Assembly (NCBI GenBank): GCA_963841695.1
Contig: CAWJDQ010000001.1
Location: 1-64,000, forward strand
From: RYN-230 sp963841695
Lineage (GTDB): Bacteria; Actinomycetota; Actinomycetes; Streptosporangiales; Streptosporangiaceae
Direction: 5' to 3'
Length of the DNA stretch: 64,000 nucleotides
Shown one piece after another: positions 63,895 to 64,000 of the stretch (its first letter is position 1; the number at the start of each line of letters is the position of its first letter). The notes below the pieces were generated by a model. The model was not told the origin of the DNA and searched no databases. It saw nothing but the letters and a program-made list of their open reading frames with translations. The translations under genes were made by a program, and so were the position numbers.

Positions 63895-64000
63895 GTGGCA
63901 ACTGCGCACGACCACCGCCCCATCTGGGCCCTGCCCGAGCCGGCGGGCCGCAAGCCGCGCTACACCCGCGCGCAGATCGCCGGCGCCGCGCTGCGGATCG
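63895..64000 (+). CDS. TetR-family regulator, 3' end outside window
   Basis: GTG 63895 opens a frame that runs to the window end: VATAHDHRPIWALPEPAGRK then PRYTRAQIAGAALRI. This is the N-terminus of TetR regulators found beside DrrAB-type pumps (ALPEPAGRxPRYxRxQIA before the helix-turn-helix). Only about 35 residues are visible, so domain structure cannot be checked. It is divergent from the fused exporter with inverted repeats between them, consistent with a drug-responsive repressor. Confidence 0.65.
   Translation, partial: MATAHDHRPIWALPEPAGRKPRYTRAQIAGAALRI

Overview
This 64 kb window comes from a GC-rich actinomycete (Actinomycetota). The signs are dense GC-rich coding, many GTG starts, ATGA/GTGA start-stop overlaps, an F420-type luciferase-like oxidoreductase, many TetR regulators, a RodZ-like helix-turn-helix membrane protein and DesK/NarL two-component genes. 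Family-level placement is not possible from the sequence alone.

Layout. (1) 1-5.6 kb, plus strand: an acyl-CoA catabolic operon (two crotonase-fold proteins, one of the MenB/BadI type, an acyl-CoA dehydrogenase, a class III CoA-transferase and an acyl-CoA ligase), compatible with degradation of an alicyclic or branched carboxylic acid. (2) 5.6-6.7 kb: an IS66 relic. (3) 6.9-10.7 kb, minus strand: a sugar-type ABC importer (binding lipoprotein, double ATPase with a frameshift, permease). (4) 11.2-18.4 kb: a nest of mobile DNA, with two IstA fragments, a truncated IS30 transposase, a group II intron with its maturase, an ISL3-type tail and one IS21-family element with visible ends (16258-18414) and a 4-bp target duplication. 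(5) 18.7-19.5 kb: an orphan membrane protein interrupted at a nine-G run. (6) 19.9-30.4 kb, minus strand: five adjacent genes for a MacB/FtsX-type export system with three large permeases and two ATPases, one ATPase carrying an AbrB-like tail. A tandem 19-bp repeat lies upstream. (7) 30.8-46.6 kb: a segment bounded by two identical 41-bp pieces of a tRNA-Tyr gene, with the remnant of a tyrosine integrase beside the right copy. Inside are a two-component system, a duplicated lipoprotein with a repeated CMRSHGVP motif, a MacAB-like exporter, and several TetR regulator/enzyme pairs with clear palindromic operators. (8) 46.6-50.1 kb: methyltransferase, small membrane protein, and a DesK/NarL two-component system, ending at a third, 19-bp piece of the same tRNA sequence. 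(9) 50.2-60.4 kb: a RodZ-like gene and then a second acyl-CoA catabolic locus as two divergent operons. The minus operon encodes a thiolase-like protein without the catalytic Cys, a nitronate-monooxygenase-like flavoprotein, an acyl-CoA ligase, an acyl-CoA dehydrogenase and an SDR. The plus operon encodes a thioesterase, a crotonase, a DUF35 protein, a TetR regulator and an LLM oxidoreductase. A GntR regulator follows. (10) 61.2-64 kb: a FAA-hydrolase-like remnant, a small membrane protein, and a fused DrrA-DrrB drug exporter divergent from a TetR regulator cut by the window end.

How the parts work together. The two catabolic loci each hold activation (ligase or CoA-transferase), dehydrogenation and hydration steps. 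The second also holds a thiolase-like/DUF35 pair that could perform an aldol cleavage. Several local TetR or GntR genes sit opposite their likely targets with inverted repeats between them. Two exporters of the MacB superfamily and one DrrAB pump suggest defence against, or secretion of, peptides or small lipophilic compounds.

Caution: about twenty probable single-base frameshifts interrupt otherwise well conserved genes, especially between 34 and 38.5 kb. At least one lies at a homopolymer. Many may be assembly errors rather than real gene decay, so genes with one or two such breaks are listed as CDS with a note.
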